Below are positions 11,701 to 23,700 of a DNA stretch of 64,000 nucleotides, one piece after another. The notes beneath the pieces were generated by a model. It was not told the DNA's origin, made no database searches, and saw only the letters and a program-made list of their open reading frames with translations. The DNA is from Salvator merianae (lineage: Eukaryota; Chordata; Lepidosauria; Squamata; Teiidae): positions 433,283-497,282 of the forward strand of contig QVOM02000023.1 of NCBI GenBank assembly GCA_003586115.2, written 5' to 3'. Every line of letters begins with the position of its first letter. Positions within the stretch are counted from its first letter, which is position 1. The position numbers were made by a program, and so were the translations under genes.

Positions 11701-14700
11701 TCTGCTCCTGTGAGTTGCCCTGAAGTCGCTCCTCCTTCCCATCCTGCTCCCTGTACGGCCACTGCAGCAGTTTGGCTCCGAGTATCTCCACAGAGATGGG
11801 AGAAAAGTGGACGCTGGAGAAGGAGGAGCCGGCTGTGCTGCTCAGTGCTGGGTGGGAGCTTGAAGGCCCAGGTGCTCTGGGCTCAAGGGGCTGCCTTGGC
11901 GGTCATCCCTTGGGTGTGCCTGGAAAAAGAGGCCGCGGGTGGGCAAAGAAAGAGTGCCAGCTGACTGTGAAGCACAGCTTTTTGCTGTATTGGTGAAGTT
12001 TTGACTCATTTCTTTGGTTCATTTATATGCTGCCCTTCAGCCTAGAAGGACTTCCAGGGCCGCTCACAGGACGTGATCTCAGCCAAGTCCCTCTCCTGGG
12101 CTCACAGGCGAGGAAAAGGGGGCTGGGAATGAAGGGGGGAGCGACACAGTGAGGGTTGCGGAGAGCGGCTGGTTGGCCTGGGGCCCAGTCCTGCGCCCTC
12201 TCAGAAGCAGCAGCTGTAGGGAGCAGGATCCTGGAGCGGGAGGATGCTCCTTCACGGGTGTTTCTGTTCCTACGTGAAAATGTTACAGCCAGGAGCCTGA
12301 GTACCACAGTAATCTTGCGGGCACCTTTTCCCCCATTTGCCCCCCCTCCCCCGGTTAGTGTCTCTCAGACATAGAGCAGCTACACATCTCCACAGTGAGA
12401 TGACGGGGTCTTCTGTCTGAGAGCAGAAAGCCAAACCCTTTCCTCTCCCTCTGCTTTCTTTGCATCTCACCTGGCTCGTGGTTCGGCTGTCCTCCCAGGG
12501 CAGAGGCTGCGTCGATCACATTTGCGTCAAGGTGAGGGGCTAATCGGCGCAGCCTCTTTGGACCCTCACAGGCGTGACCTCCTTGATGGGGTTGCGCCCC
12601 CCCCCCGCGCTTTTGGGGTGGGGCCAGGGAGAGGCAGCTTCTGGCCGATCTCCGTGTGGCCTTGGGCGCTGAAAGGGCTTCAGCCAGTATCCCTTCGGAG
12701 TCAGTCTCTTGACTGATCATTTAACTGATTATGGCTTTTTACATGCTGTATTGCACTTAGGTTTTATGCTTTTAGTCTGTACACCACCAAGGGATTATGG
12801 TGGCAGACGGTATATAAAACTCTAAGCAAGCAAATCAAATAGCGAACGCATTTGGGCTGCTGCGGCTGGTGACGGGGAAAGCAGAAGGTGACAGATGTGG
12901 TGCCGGTCCCAGGCCCCCTCGCCTCCTGTCCTGGAGGCACAGGTAGAGCCTTCGCTCAAGCTCGACTCTCGCAGGGGAGGGAGAGGCTGCTGGGCTTTGC
13001 CCTGCGCAGCGAAAGTGCCGGGGGGTACCGGGGGGCACAGGTAGCGAGATGCCCCGGGGCGGGGTAGGGTTTGGGTATTGCCTTGTCTATCCCAGCACTA
13101 GTTCTGAGTGTTCACCCGTCCAGAGTATTCTCGATCTCCACTGTTCGTGGCCGTGAAGACGCAGGCGAGCCAGTCGGGGAAAAAGCCACCAGCAGCCTCC
13201 ATAATTCGCTGCTCCGCCCTCCTCCACCGCACTCCCTCCAGCGTTCCGCCGGCCTCCCAAGCACAGATGTTCCGCACTCCCAATTCTGGATCCCCAGGAA
13301 GCAAGGCCACCACAGGTACGAGCTGCTCTTTTGCCTGCCTCCTTTGAATGGCAGCGACTGCCGTTAACGCACATAAGTGCCCAGAAGGGTTGGCGCCTGG
13401 TGTTCCCAAGTGGCTCTTTCTCCGGGGCTCTGCTGTCCCTTGGTGGGAGTGTGTGTGGAGGGACCCCTTGGCAGGAAGAGCTGATACCCCCCCCCCCCGC
13501 GCACACACAAAGAGGCCAGAGGCGAAATCAGCAGCCACGCAGAATCCCAGAATCTCCCAGTGCGTAGGAGAAAGAAAGGCAAACTAGTTAGGGCTGCATG
13601 TGAAAGGACCAACTTCAGGAATCAGGTGTCCAGAGAAGGCGGCGATTTCAGAGAAGCTGAATGTAGGCCAGGAAACCCATGACCTTGATTTTATTTTCAG
13701 GGAAGGGAAACACCAGACATTACTTGCTTTCCCTTTGGGTCTCAGTTTTGCAGCTGCTCAGTCTCCAAGATTATCTTTATGTACTGACATACATAACATT
13801 TTAAATTTGAAGGTTCTAGGAAGAAGCATATTGACAAGAACCTATTCCGGAAAGAAACATAATGCATTATATTGATTTGTTCCATATGCTGAACTATTCT
13901 TTTATTTCCTTTTTATAAAAAGGGATTTTAAGTTTCTCCCATTCTCCGTCATTATCTGGCCAAAGGAATTAGCAGGCCTTAAGAAGCTTCACTCTTCCCC
14001 TTTATCCACATCTTAACAGTTCCAGAAAATGATCATAGCAAAAATCTGTATAATGAGAGCAGTGATTCCATTAATGTCAGTGGGGAAAATTCGAGATTAA
14101 GATTCTGACACCTGCAGACGAGGCCAGATGCCTTCCACATTTTATTGCCCAATCCAAAATTTTAAGTTACAGTGTAGAATATGGTGTTTGATCCAGGAGA
14201 AGGAGAAGGAGATCCCATTTCCCAGATGGCAAGACTTATATCTGAAAATGTGGGTTTGTGTAGCAAAATGCAATTAATAATAGACACAGACCTTAGAAGT
14301 GAAAGTCACAGCATGAGACTGTAGCTAAAGAGGATTTATGTGCAGTGTGGAGCTTGGGAGCAGAACTGGTGAAGGGAAAAGAACCAGGGCTTGGCAGAAA
14401 GCAGGAAAGGCAAGGGCAGAAAAGGAAACTGGACAGGGGAAAAGTGTTGTAACTGGAGTGAGAGGGAGCGAGTTGGATAGGGGAGCTGGGGTTCTGCTTT
14501 TGCCTCTTAAGGGCTCAGTCAGCAGCTGTAGTTTGTTTGGGTTCCGAAATGCTGTCAGTTCTGTAGTACAAGTAAAACCTGCAGTGTTTTAAGTACTGAA
14601 AGAATTTCTGCTTGCTTCAGTGAAGTTAATCACTATGCTTTAAAGCTCTGTATATTCACAGAGACCCAGCAAAGTTCTGTTTGGCTTTTCAAAAGAAGCA

Positions 14701-17700
14701 AAGCCTCAGAGTTGTCCAGTGCAGGCCAGCTGAGCTCTTACCAGGTCAGCACACCAAGACTTGCAGGTGACATTTACCTTACATAGGTAGAAAGCTTTTG
14801 GAAACAAAAGAAACATTAGAAAGTTCTTAATGCCTGTTGTCCAGCTGGTCCTAAAAGAGCTCAGTGCCTTCAGCTGAATATTGAAGGACACTGAGGAGCC
14901 AGTCGAAGGAAGACCCTTTATCCCAAGACACCCTGAGGTTAGTAGTCATTCCTGAGGCTTAGAAGCTATAGTGCCGAAGGTGAAAACTCTGCATGTGTAG
15001 AAACCAAAGTTAAAGGGTAACCTGTGTTAATCTTACGTACTGCAGAAGTATCTGCTTCCTGCCAAGTCCAGCAGTTTCACAGGAATACTTCATTAGGAGA
15101 GGGAAAAAAACTACTAAAATGCCCTTTTTCAGCTTTGCTTTCAACAGTGTTTAAATTGGGTGACAGCTCTTTGCAGACAAAAGGTTACGTCTTTAATCCT
15201 TCTGGTCAGGTGGGGCTGGGGGATTACAGGCGGAAAGGGAGGAGAAGGTGGAAAGGAAGCTGGTGCCCTTTAAAGGCCTGGCTGGAATCAGGCTCAGGTG
15301 CTGCAAGGCTGCTCTCAGTGGGAGAGAGGGATCCCCTTCTGCTCTCCCAGCAGATGGAGACCAGAATGCTGCAGTGTGGACTGTCCTAGGTCTTGATCAG
15401 TTTCTTCACCATCCCCTTGTAGCCTCTGGGGCAGCAGGTGCCTCCTTGTTGGCTGCCAGCATTGGCATTTGTGGGGGCTGGGAGTCACGAGGTGTAAATG
15501 CCGGAATGTAACAGAAGCCAGATCGGGCGGCATGGCACTTATTCAGGCATTGGCGATTCACTCGGTTATGTTTAACTTTGGGGCTTCCGGGATAGTTGCA
15601 CTGGGGGCGATGGGTTGTTTTTGTTTTTATACTTCCATCACGCCAGATTTGTCAGGGAATGGCTGGCAACCCCTCCCTGGAAGGCGAGTGGCTTATAAAG
15701 AAGCACAACTGGTACTTTTCCCCTGAGCACCTGATGGTGGTGGGCAGTGAGAGAGTGAGGTGAAGGGAAATTCCAGGAGGGTTCCTGCACCTTGGGGCAC
15801 GTTCAGTGGGGCGACCCTGTAAAGGAGGTCAGGGCAACACAGAGTCCAGCAAAAGGCTCCTTTCTGCTAATCAAGGAGGCTCATTGGGAGAAGGGGAGAG
15901 GGTGGCTGATCCTTGAGGTAGGATTTCCGCTTTCTGCACCTTCCCAGCCCACCTAGATAGGGTGGCCAAGCAGTCCTTTGCCTGCAAGGTTGGACTTGCT
16001 TCTGCAGCAGGTGCAGTGACAAAGGTCTGCCACTGGCAGGGAGAACCTGTGAAAGCACAAGTGATGTCATGGCTAAAGGCTCAGTGTAAGAAGTAGCCAG
16101 AAGGGGATTTCCAGGCAGTTAAAACTGCAATGCCTCTCCTGCTGGAAAGCAGAACACTCTGGGGTTGAAAAAACTAAATTTTAGCTGAATGATACATTGC
16201 ATTCTCTTAAAAACCCTAACCTGAAGTCTGGTGCTAAGTCGGGGCAGATGTTTCCAGGCGTCGTGATCTCTCAGCTTCCCTTGGCAGGGACGAGGAGACC
16301 GTCTGCAGGGCCCTTGCCCGTCTCCCTGTAAGGTGCTCCCTCGGGATGCTCTGCCTCAGCTGTTCTGCTTCGGCCTCGCACGAGGGCTGGTGGTGGGGTC
16401 CCACCAGTCTCCAGCAGCAGCAGCTGGAAAGCAGCCCTGACTGCCTTTTGGCAAGGGCTACAGCAGAGGGTAGCTAGTGGCCAGGAGGGCTGCAGAGACC
16501 GAGCTTAAAGAACAAGGGGGGCTGTTAAAGCTGCAGTTCTGCACAATCCCATTCCCCACATGAAAAGGGATCCCAGAGACGGAGAGGATTTTGCTCCCAG
16601 TAGCCAGACCTGGATTGAAGCCCATGTGGAGAAGAAGGGGGAAGAGCTCCTGGGGGGCAGCTGCCCCATCCCACCCCCAGAGAATTTGTCCTGGATCATT
16701 TCTCATTACTCCCTCTGTGTCTTTGCTTCTTCTCCCACCCAGCAGAAAGCGCTTTCAGTCGGAGAGTGGAAAGCAAAATGCAGAACAATTTGGAAGAAAC
16801 AAACAGCAGCTCCCAGAACTCCAGCGGTACGTACCGGTGCATTTCTGCATTTTTGCCAGCGACTGCTTCTCTGTGCAGAACCTGTGCTTCAGCGGGGCTC
16901 GGAGGAGTTGCCTGTTGGGGCAGGGTGAACAGGGAGGGTTTTCCCCCGTTTTTCCTTTGTTTTGCTGCTTTCCACCCCGGATTCAGCACGTAGGCAGGAG
17001 AGACTGGGAGTTCCGTTTGTGTTGGAGCGTGGGAACGCCAAGGTGATTCCTCCTGACATGCAGGTTCTTCATGGGCAGAAGCCTCGGAGCTCATGGCAGG
17101 CCCAGGGAGCCTGCCCAGTGGGTTAGACCATTCTCTCCCGACAGCGTCTCCACCAGCCTTTCTGACCATGCTGGAGTTGCTGGGAAGGAGCTGTGTCTGT
17201 GTGGGGACAGGGCAGACGGGTGCACTGGGCAGAGAGACTGGTTGGTTGGCAGGAGGTGCCCAGTGGCTTGGGTTCACATTGTGTCCAGTTTGCAGGCGCA
17301 CAGCTTCCGCTGCTGTCACAGGCCAGCTGCCTGTCCTGAACAGGAGACAGAGTGTGAATCATCCCTACAGCACGACAACGTATACCTGCTTCTTCCGTGC
17401 TCATTATTAGCATACAGAAGGCTTAGAAAACTGGCCAGGAATAAGTGACCACCATCCCCTTCTTCCCGCACTCTGGCCCATAAGCGTTTGACGGGTGGCA
17501 GGAGGAAGGATTCGGGTGCCCTTCCCGGCTGCAATGGCTGGGCCAGGCAGGCAAGGCAGCCCCTACTGTCCGCAGCCTGCTGTGAGCAGTCAACACGTTT
17601 TTTCCTCTTTGGCGTTTCTAGTGACATGTTGCCTCGTCCAGGAAAAAGGGATCAATAGATCCAGCAGCTCTGTCGGAGTCCCGAGCCCTAAGCAGGAAGA

Positions 17701-20700
17701 AAGCTTCTTTTTTCTGTCCCTTGTGCCTTTCCTTTATTGTCAGCGTGGCCCTGGGTGAATCCGAGGGAGCCGGGAAGCCTTTAAACAAAACCTGCCTCGG
17801 GTCAGTGGCCACCCAGCCTTAGCCAACCCGCCCACTTAGCAGCTTTGCCCTTCGGTGGCGGAGCTCAACATCCTTGGCATCCCTTTTGGATGCCAGGATG
17901 TCTGCGGCTGCCCCTCGCAGTCCCAGCGATGATGCTGCACCCAAAGGAGGAGGGAGGAGGGTCAGGGTTGGCCTTGGAAGGGCCAAACCACGTCACATTT
18001 TTCTTCACATGCTCCTGCTGGGATCTTCATCCCGGTTGCCTGGCCTGGTGCCCGTCGGGGGGCAAGAGCTCCTGAAGGGCGGCAGCATTTGCAGTTGGGA
18101 ACTATTCTGCTTCTCCTCCTTGGCCCACGGCAAGCCGCCTGAAAGCAACAGAATTTGTGTCCTTCCTTTGCAATTCAAAGAGAGGCCAGAAGAGAGGAAA
18201 CAAGTGCCTGGTGGAACGGCCAGAAGGCGTTCTGGGTGGTGGCGCCCTTCTTAGGGCGCCCTGTTCCCTTGGGGGTGCACACTTATTCTCTCCCGGGGCC
18301 AGATGAAAACACAGTTCTTCACTGTGTGCAGGCAAGAGATTCAGTCTGCCCAGCTCTAAATGAGAAAGTCTGTGGTTCTCCTGTGTTCAAATGAGGTCTT
18401 AGTTCTTTCATTACTAAAGCCTGTTGGGTGTCTTCTTTTCATTAGGTCTTTTGGAGACTGCTTATGATAGTGGACCAGATCCAAATGAGGCTGATAAATC
18501 ATGTAGGTTGCAGGCTGGAGTAGGAGGGGGCCTCCAAAGGGCCCATAAGCTTCCACAGAAGTCATTCTTCTTCGCACTTTCTTAGCGGTCAGAAAGTCGA
18601 GAAGATGGTAATGCAGGTGGTGGGGGAGACCCCTTCCTTGGGACCCCAAGGCCTCTCCTCTTGCATGTGGTGGGGTGAGGTGGCTCATGCCTTGCCCAAG
18701 TTCCAGGTTCAGCTGGGGCGCTAGGAAGGCGGCTGGAGTCAGAGCCGGCTGAGTGGCTCCCACCCCCCACCCCCCCGGCCTGCTTCTGTGTCATGGTTGT
18801 GCCTTGAAGCTCTCTAGCTGAGAAATGTCTTTCTTCCAGGGATCGAGGAAGCTTACATGATCCTAGGATGTAACACACACACCCAGTTTCCACGGAGAAG
18901 ACATTTGGTGGCTCGTGGGCCTTCCTTTCATGCAGCCACTTTAGAGGTTGTTTTAGAAAGCCAGGTTAATAAGCGGTCAAGTGAAAGGAGGCTGTTGTGC
19001 ACACATAATTTTGACGGGCTGGCATGGATGGCTTTAGAAACGGAGGAGGCCAATTCAGGCAAGGAGGAGCTGTCTATACTTAGTGCCAGGGCCAGGGCCA
19101 GACCGAGGGCAATGCAGGGACTTCAGTGGGCATCTCATTCAGCAGGAGGTAAGGCTGCTTCTGCTCCGAGGAGATTGAGAAGGCCTGTCCCGCTCCCTTT
19201 CGGAGGCCACTTTTCTGGTGAAAGCGGCTTTTTGCATCCCCTTGGAGAAGGACTTCAAGGCAAAGACTCTTGGCAGAAGGACCAGGGTGGAAATTCAGTG
19301 CAAAGGGAACAGAGAGCCCCTGGTGTGTGCAAAATTGCAATTTGGGAAGCCCAACACGTTGAGCAGCAAAACAAACAGATGCATGTGCTGGAATCCCAGA
19401 AAGGTCAATTAAACTTTTCTGCCCCTTTTGTGGCTCTTCCTTCCTTATGGCAGCGGCAGCAGCATTTCCTTTGCAAGTGCACGTGCACATGCGCCTCTCT
19501 ACCTTTTCCCCGAGTCCTGCAGGGGAGTTTATAATAAAAGCAGACAAGCCCAGTGGTTAGAGGATAGCAGTGGCAAACTAGCAGGCAGAGCTGTTGCATC
19601 CTTCACCTGCTCCTCTGCGCATGAGCCACACAGGTGCTTGAGAATCGTCTTGTGGGTCTCTATGCTTCCTGCAGCTTCTGTGACTCTGCACCCACATCTC
19701 CTCCAAGACCCTTGGGGATAGCGTAGGTTCTCTCCTGCCTCTCAATGTCTGAATCTCTCTCTTTCTTTGCAGAAACCGCCAGTCCTCTGGTTTCAAATCC
19801 TTTACCGCTTTTGCAAAGTAAGTGTGATGGAAATCTGTGGAGCCACCGCTAGGGGGCTGCTTGTGTCCAGCCACTCTTCAGTTCCACCCAGCTGGACTTT
19901 GCCTTGCCAGGCCACTTTTTCACAACCGCACCTCTTAGGTCTGATGTTCTGTTAGCAGCAGCGGTACGAGGAGGGCGGGCGGTGTCAGACGTGTGTAGCA
20001 TTTCTCCTCCGCTTGCTCATCTCACATGCACGCCTCTTTTTGCTAAAGAAAGGCAGAAGGAAGATAGATTATTGGAATGGATGAGAAGGAGCACTTGTAC
20101 AGTTTTTCAGGTTCAAAGTAATTCCACATTTGCAACGCTGTTACGGTCCTTGTAAGTCAGTTGCAGTTCCTGTGAAGCCAAACATTTGTCCGGCTTAGCT
20201 TGCTTGCAAACGAGAATTTACAGATTTCACACAAGTGTAAAAGTACTGTATTTCTTGACTTTAAAAACACATGGCCACGAAAGGTGCGTTTATTATTTGG
20301 CTAGGAAAAATACATTTAAAAATAGGGTACAGGGTGCTTTTAAGTGAATAAGTTTTCAGTTGGGTCTTACATAGCAAAAATACAATACATATTCAGAAAG
20401 TGACATTTTAAGGAAAGAAGTGCCACAAAAATCACATTGCACTGAGGAAAAGTTTTTTAAAAACGTGTATGTTACACAACTTTGTATACAAAAAATGCAA
20501 GTACAAAATCTTCTAAAGATCAGGTAAGCTTTTTAAAACCGAGTGCAAACTGATGTGGAATTAGGGCAAATCAGACTTTAAACTGGAAATATTTATCTCT
20601 GTTTTTCCTTAGAAGAGCTCAAGGCAGTAAAGGCTCTTCTCCTCCTGTTTGTTTTGTGCTTGCAACTACCCTGTGAGGCAGGCCAGGGTACAGGCAGGTC

Positions 20701-23700
20701 TGGCCTAGGATCACCCAGTAAGATTCTGTTCCTGAGGGGATATTTGGAGCCAGTCTGGCTCTCCAGCCATGCTGGCTGTCCTGATGGCAGAACTGCAGGG
20801 GAAGTGGGTAGCCAGGCGAGGGAGGATTCATTTTGGGGCCCAGTTGGAAGAGCCATGGTGCCGATCTCAGGATAATCAGTTGGCTTGCAAGTAGATATGC
20901 TTAAGTATCCTTTCTTCCAAAACCAGCTCACGTGCGCTGCTGCTTTTTCTCTGGTCATTCCTTGAGTTTGTCTTCTTACCAGGAACGTGCAAGTGAAAAC
21001 CAGAGATGTGCAAAGTGCTGCCTCAGATGCTTTGCTGTGCGTGTGGCATGGCATTGCCTCTCTGCTGGAAGCGCAGGCAGCAAGGAGACCCCTGCCTTAG
21101 CTTGCCTTGCTCCCGTGCTGCCTGGTGCTCTCGGAGCCTGGGCACAGGGCCACCCTCCACAGTGTCGTCATGAAGCAACTTACTATTTGGGGCTTGCGGG
21201 GGATTTTCTGGCCCAGGCCAGGCCAGGAGGGACAGGGCTGGAGTGTTTCAGAAAGCGTTGGAGGCACAACCCCGGTTTTTACTTCTGAGCTTCCACTAAA
21301 GAAAGCCTGCCCTTGCTGGCTGGTGACCAATATGACTTGGAATCAGTCTTGGTGAGCCAGCCGGGCTTGTGGCAATAAACCCGCTCCTGCCCTTGTCAGT
21401 GTCCAGGGTGCATTTGTGCAGCCATCAACACACGAGCTGCAGGAGTGCTCCTCTTTTGACTGCCTCCAGGCTTGAACCTCTTTACCAGGGCGTTGTCTGT
21501 CCACGCTGACAGCAGCCTTCAGCTTTTGCCTCCGTGCTGCAGAAAAGTTGCTGTATAAAAGAAATCCTGTTGGGTTGGGTCAGTGGTCCATCAGGTTCAG
21601 CAGCCTGTTTCCCTCGCCCCTCTTTGCTGGAAGCCCACAGCACCAGGGTCTCCAAGACATTCGCTTCCAGCTCTGGAAATACCAGGACAGCGCCTCCAGA
21701 TTGGGCAACTGGCCTGTTAGGACAGGGTGGGCAGTGCCCTCCAGCTGCCCTGACCTCCCTTTCTGACCTTGAAGCTTCTCTGCCTGCTTGTCCCAGAGCC
21801 TTCTGGGAGAAAATCCATGGCTCTCTTCTTTCCCTTGACACTAACTACCCAATCTTAATAAAGGCCTTTTTTTAGAAAGGAAAAAAGAGACGGAGACACA
21901 ATAGACAGACTGACCTGCCCTTTTCCCCTTAGTGTCTCACTGAAGGAAAAACGTGGTGCTTTGCAGAGGCTGTGGGTCTGCAACGTTGCTTGTAGAAGGC
22001 GGCTGTCTTAAAAGGGCTGCGAGTCAGAAGGCAAGCTGAATTTTTCTGGAGCTGAGTTGTCCACCCAGAAAAGAAAGCCCTGGGTAGGATTATTTAAGTT
22101 GACTGGCTTTTTGCTGCATCAGCCAACAGTGCAGTGCTGTTTGTGCTCAGTAGCACTTATGCCTAAGCGAGATTAAGACTACTGTTCAGTTAGAAGGAAA
22201 AAAATGGGGTGGAAATGTAAATCCTCCTGAGATGATATCATCACTTGTTTTTTTTAAAACACAATTATGCCTAAATGCGTAATTAAGCTTGGACAGCACA
22301 GCAATTTACAACACAGTTGTAAATTGCCCTTCCCCAAGCTGCAGTATTATTTAATAGGATTCTCACATAAAGCTGCCTGCACTTGTTCCCATGTCCAGGA
22401 AGCAAAACCCTTTGATGCGATTCAAACACAGGATTACGTGGACGATGTCTGCTTGTGGACCTGCATCGTGTCTTTCTTCCAAAATGTTCCAGGCAGCCAC
22501 CCATTTCCTATTGCTGTCTGTTTTGTCCCCACAGCAACCCTATGTCATCCGTCTTGCTTTCTTAGCCATGGCAAACTCCATGAAAACCATGAATTTGATA
22601 TTGTTGAAACACATCTGCCATATTGTAATAAGAAATGCAGTGCAATTTGCAAAGAAGTCTTTTTTCAGGGGAAAAAGGAAAACCCCACAAACCACGGCTG
22701 TTGAACAGGAGTGTTTTGTTGCAAAGCTCCACTGTAGAAGATGCAGTGGATGGCCACTGACCTGCTCTGCTTCCAGAGCAGGTGGAGCCAATCTGCACAG
22801 GGGGTTCAGGTGTCCAGAGGTAGGCTGTGGAACTGGGTGGGGTCTGGGCAGCACCTCCTGCCAATGGGGCAAGGGCTGCTGAGTGTATCTGGATGTGTTA
22901 CATTTTCAAAAGCAATGTCTTTTTTCTTGTAGATTGAATCTCCCCCCACAGTCTTTTGAGGCTAATATTTCGCAATATAATTCTCTTTCTCCAAGCCGTG
23001 CATTATTTTATAAATCTCTTGCTTGCCTTTTTTTTTTCTTGCTAAACCACAGTCTGACCCAGAGGAGTCACTCTGGTCCTTTGACTGTTTCTGCATTTTG
23101 GGTGCCAAGACTAAAACGCACAACAGCATCGTTCAGTATTTTAAGCAAGCTCCTGATTTCTGGGTGCGACGTACCTGCCTCCCCTCTAAACGTGACCAGT
23201 GGGCTCAGCATGACCTCACAGGGACTCTGTGCCTTCAAGGAGAGCTGCTAGCAGTGCAGTGGGGTTAACAAAATCAGCAGGACGTTTCTTGAGACCTACG
23301 GGGACTGAGTAGGTTTTAGCATCTTGACTTGTAGGAACCGTTGCTAGAACATTAATGAAGAGGTGCCTGCTTCTACTGGAACCCAGTTTATTTGTCCTGA
23401 ATTTCAGCTGATCATCTTTGAAGCAGTCTGTTGCCCTCCAAGTTGCTCTTGGTCTCAGGGTCCAGGTGTGTAGTTTTGGGGGGTTGTGGCTTCTAGAACT
23501 CTTCACCTTGGCATTTTTTGGCCTTAAGCACCAGGAGTTTTATTTCTGACACCTCTTGTTATATGTGCTGCTATGAAATATGAGCTGCGCTGCATAGAAA
23601 TCCAAATCTGGAATTTAGAAAGCTGAGGAGAGTTCTGAAGGCTCCTGTCATCTGTGATAGACCAAAATGTAGATACTGGTTTGTTTTAGTTTGATTTCTG

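Larger units (their letters stand above)
9246..13123 (+). other. ZNF618 intron (longest before the 64-codon exon)
   Basis: It contains the CR1 at 10,560-11,191 and L2 fragments at 12,005-12,085 and 12,715-12,840. I looked for a short exon present in mammalian isoforms at this point and did not find it. Long ORFs at 9,920-10,552 and 11,190-11,762 follow from high GC content and resemble nothing known. Confidence 0.55.

Noticed and set aside
13096..13123. Alternative upstream acceptor for the 64-codon ZNF618 exon
   Set aside because: It has a better pyrimidine tract but would put TAG in frame immediately. The CAG at 13,121-13,123 gives the correct phase.
16696..17319. 207-codon - strand ORF overlapping the 16,743 exon
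   Set aside because: It is an antisense shadow of a real ZNF618 exon and its introns, with no recognisable domain.
18857..19534. 225-codon + strand ORF in a ZNF618 intron
   Set aside because: No family resemblance and low-complexity composition. It is flanked by no fitting splice sites or start context, and such frames are expected in GC-rich introns.
22267..22704. 145-codon + strand ORF
   Set aside because: Cys/His content suggested a zinc-binding protein, but spacing fits no finger type and there is no splice support.
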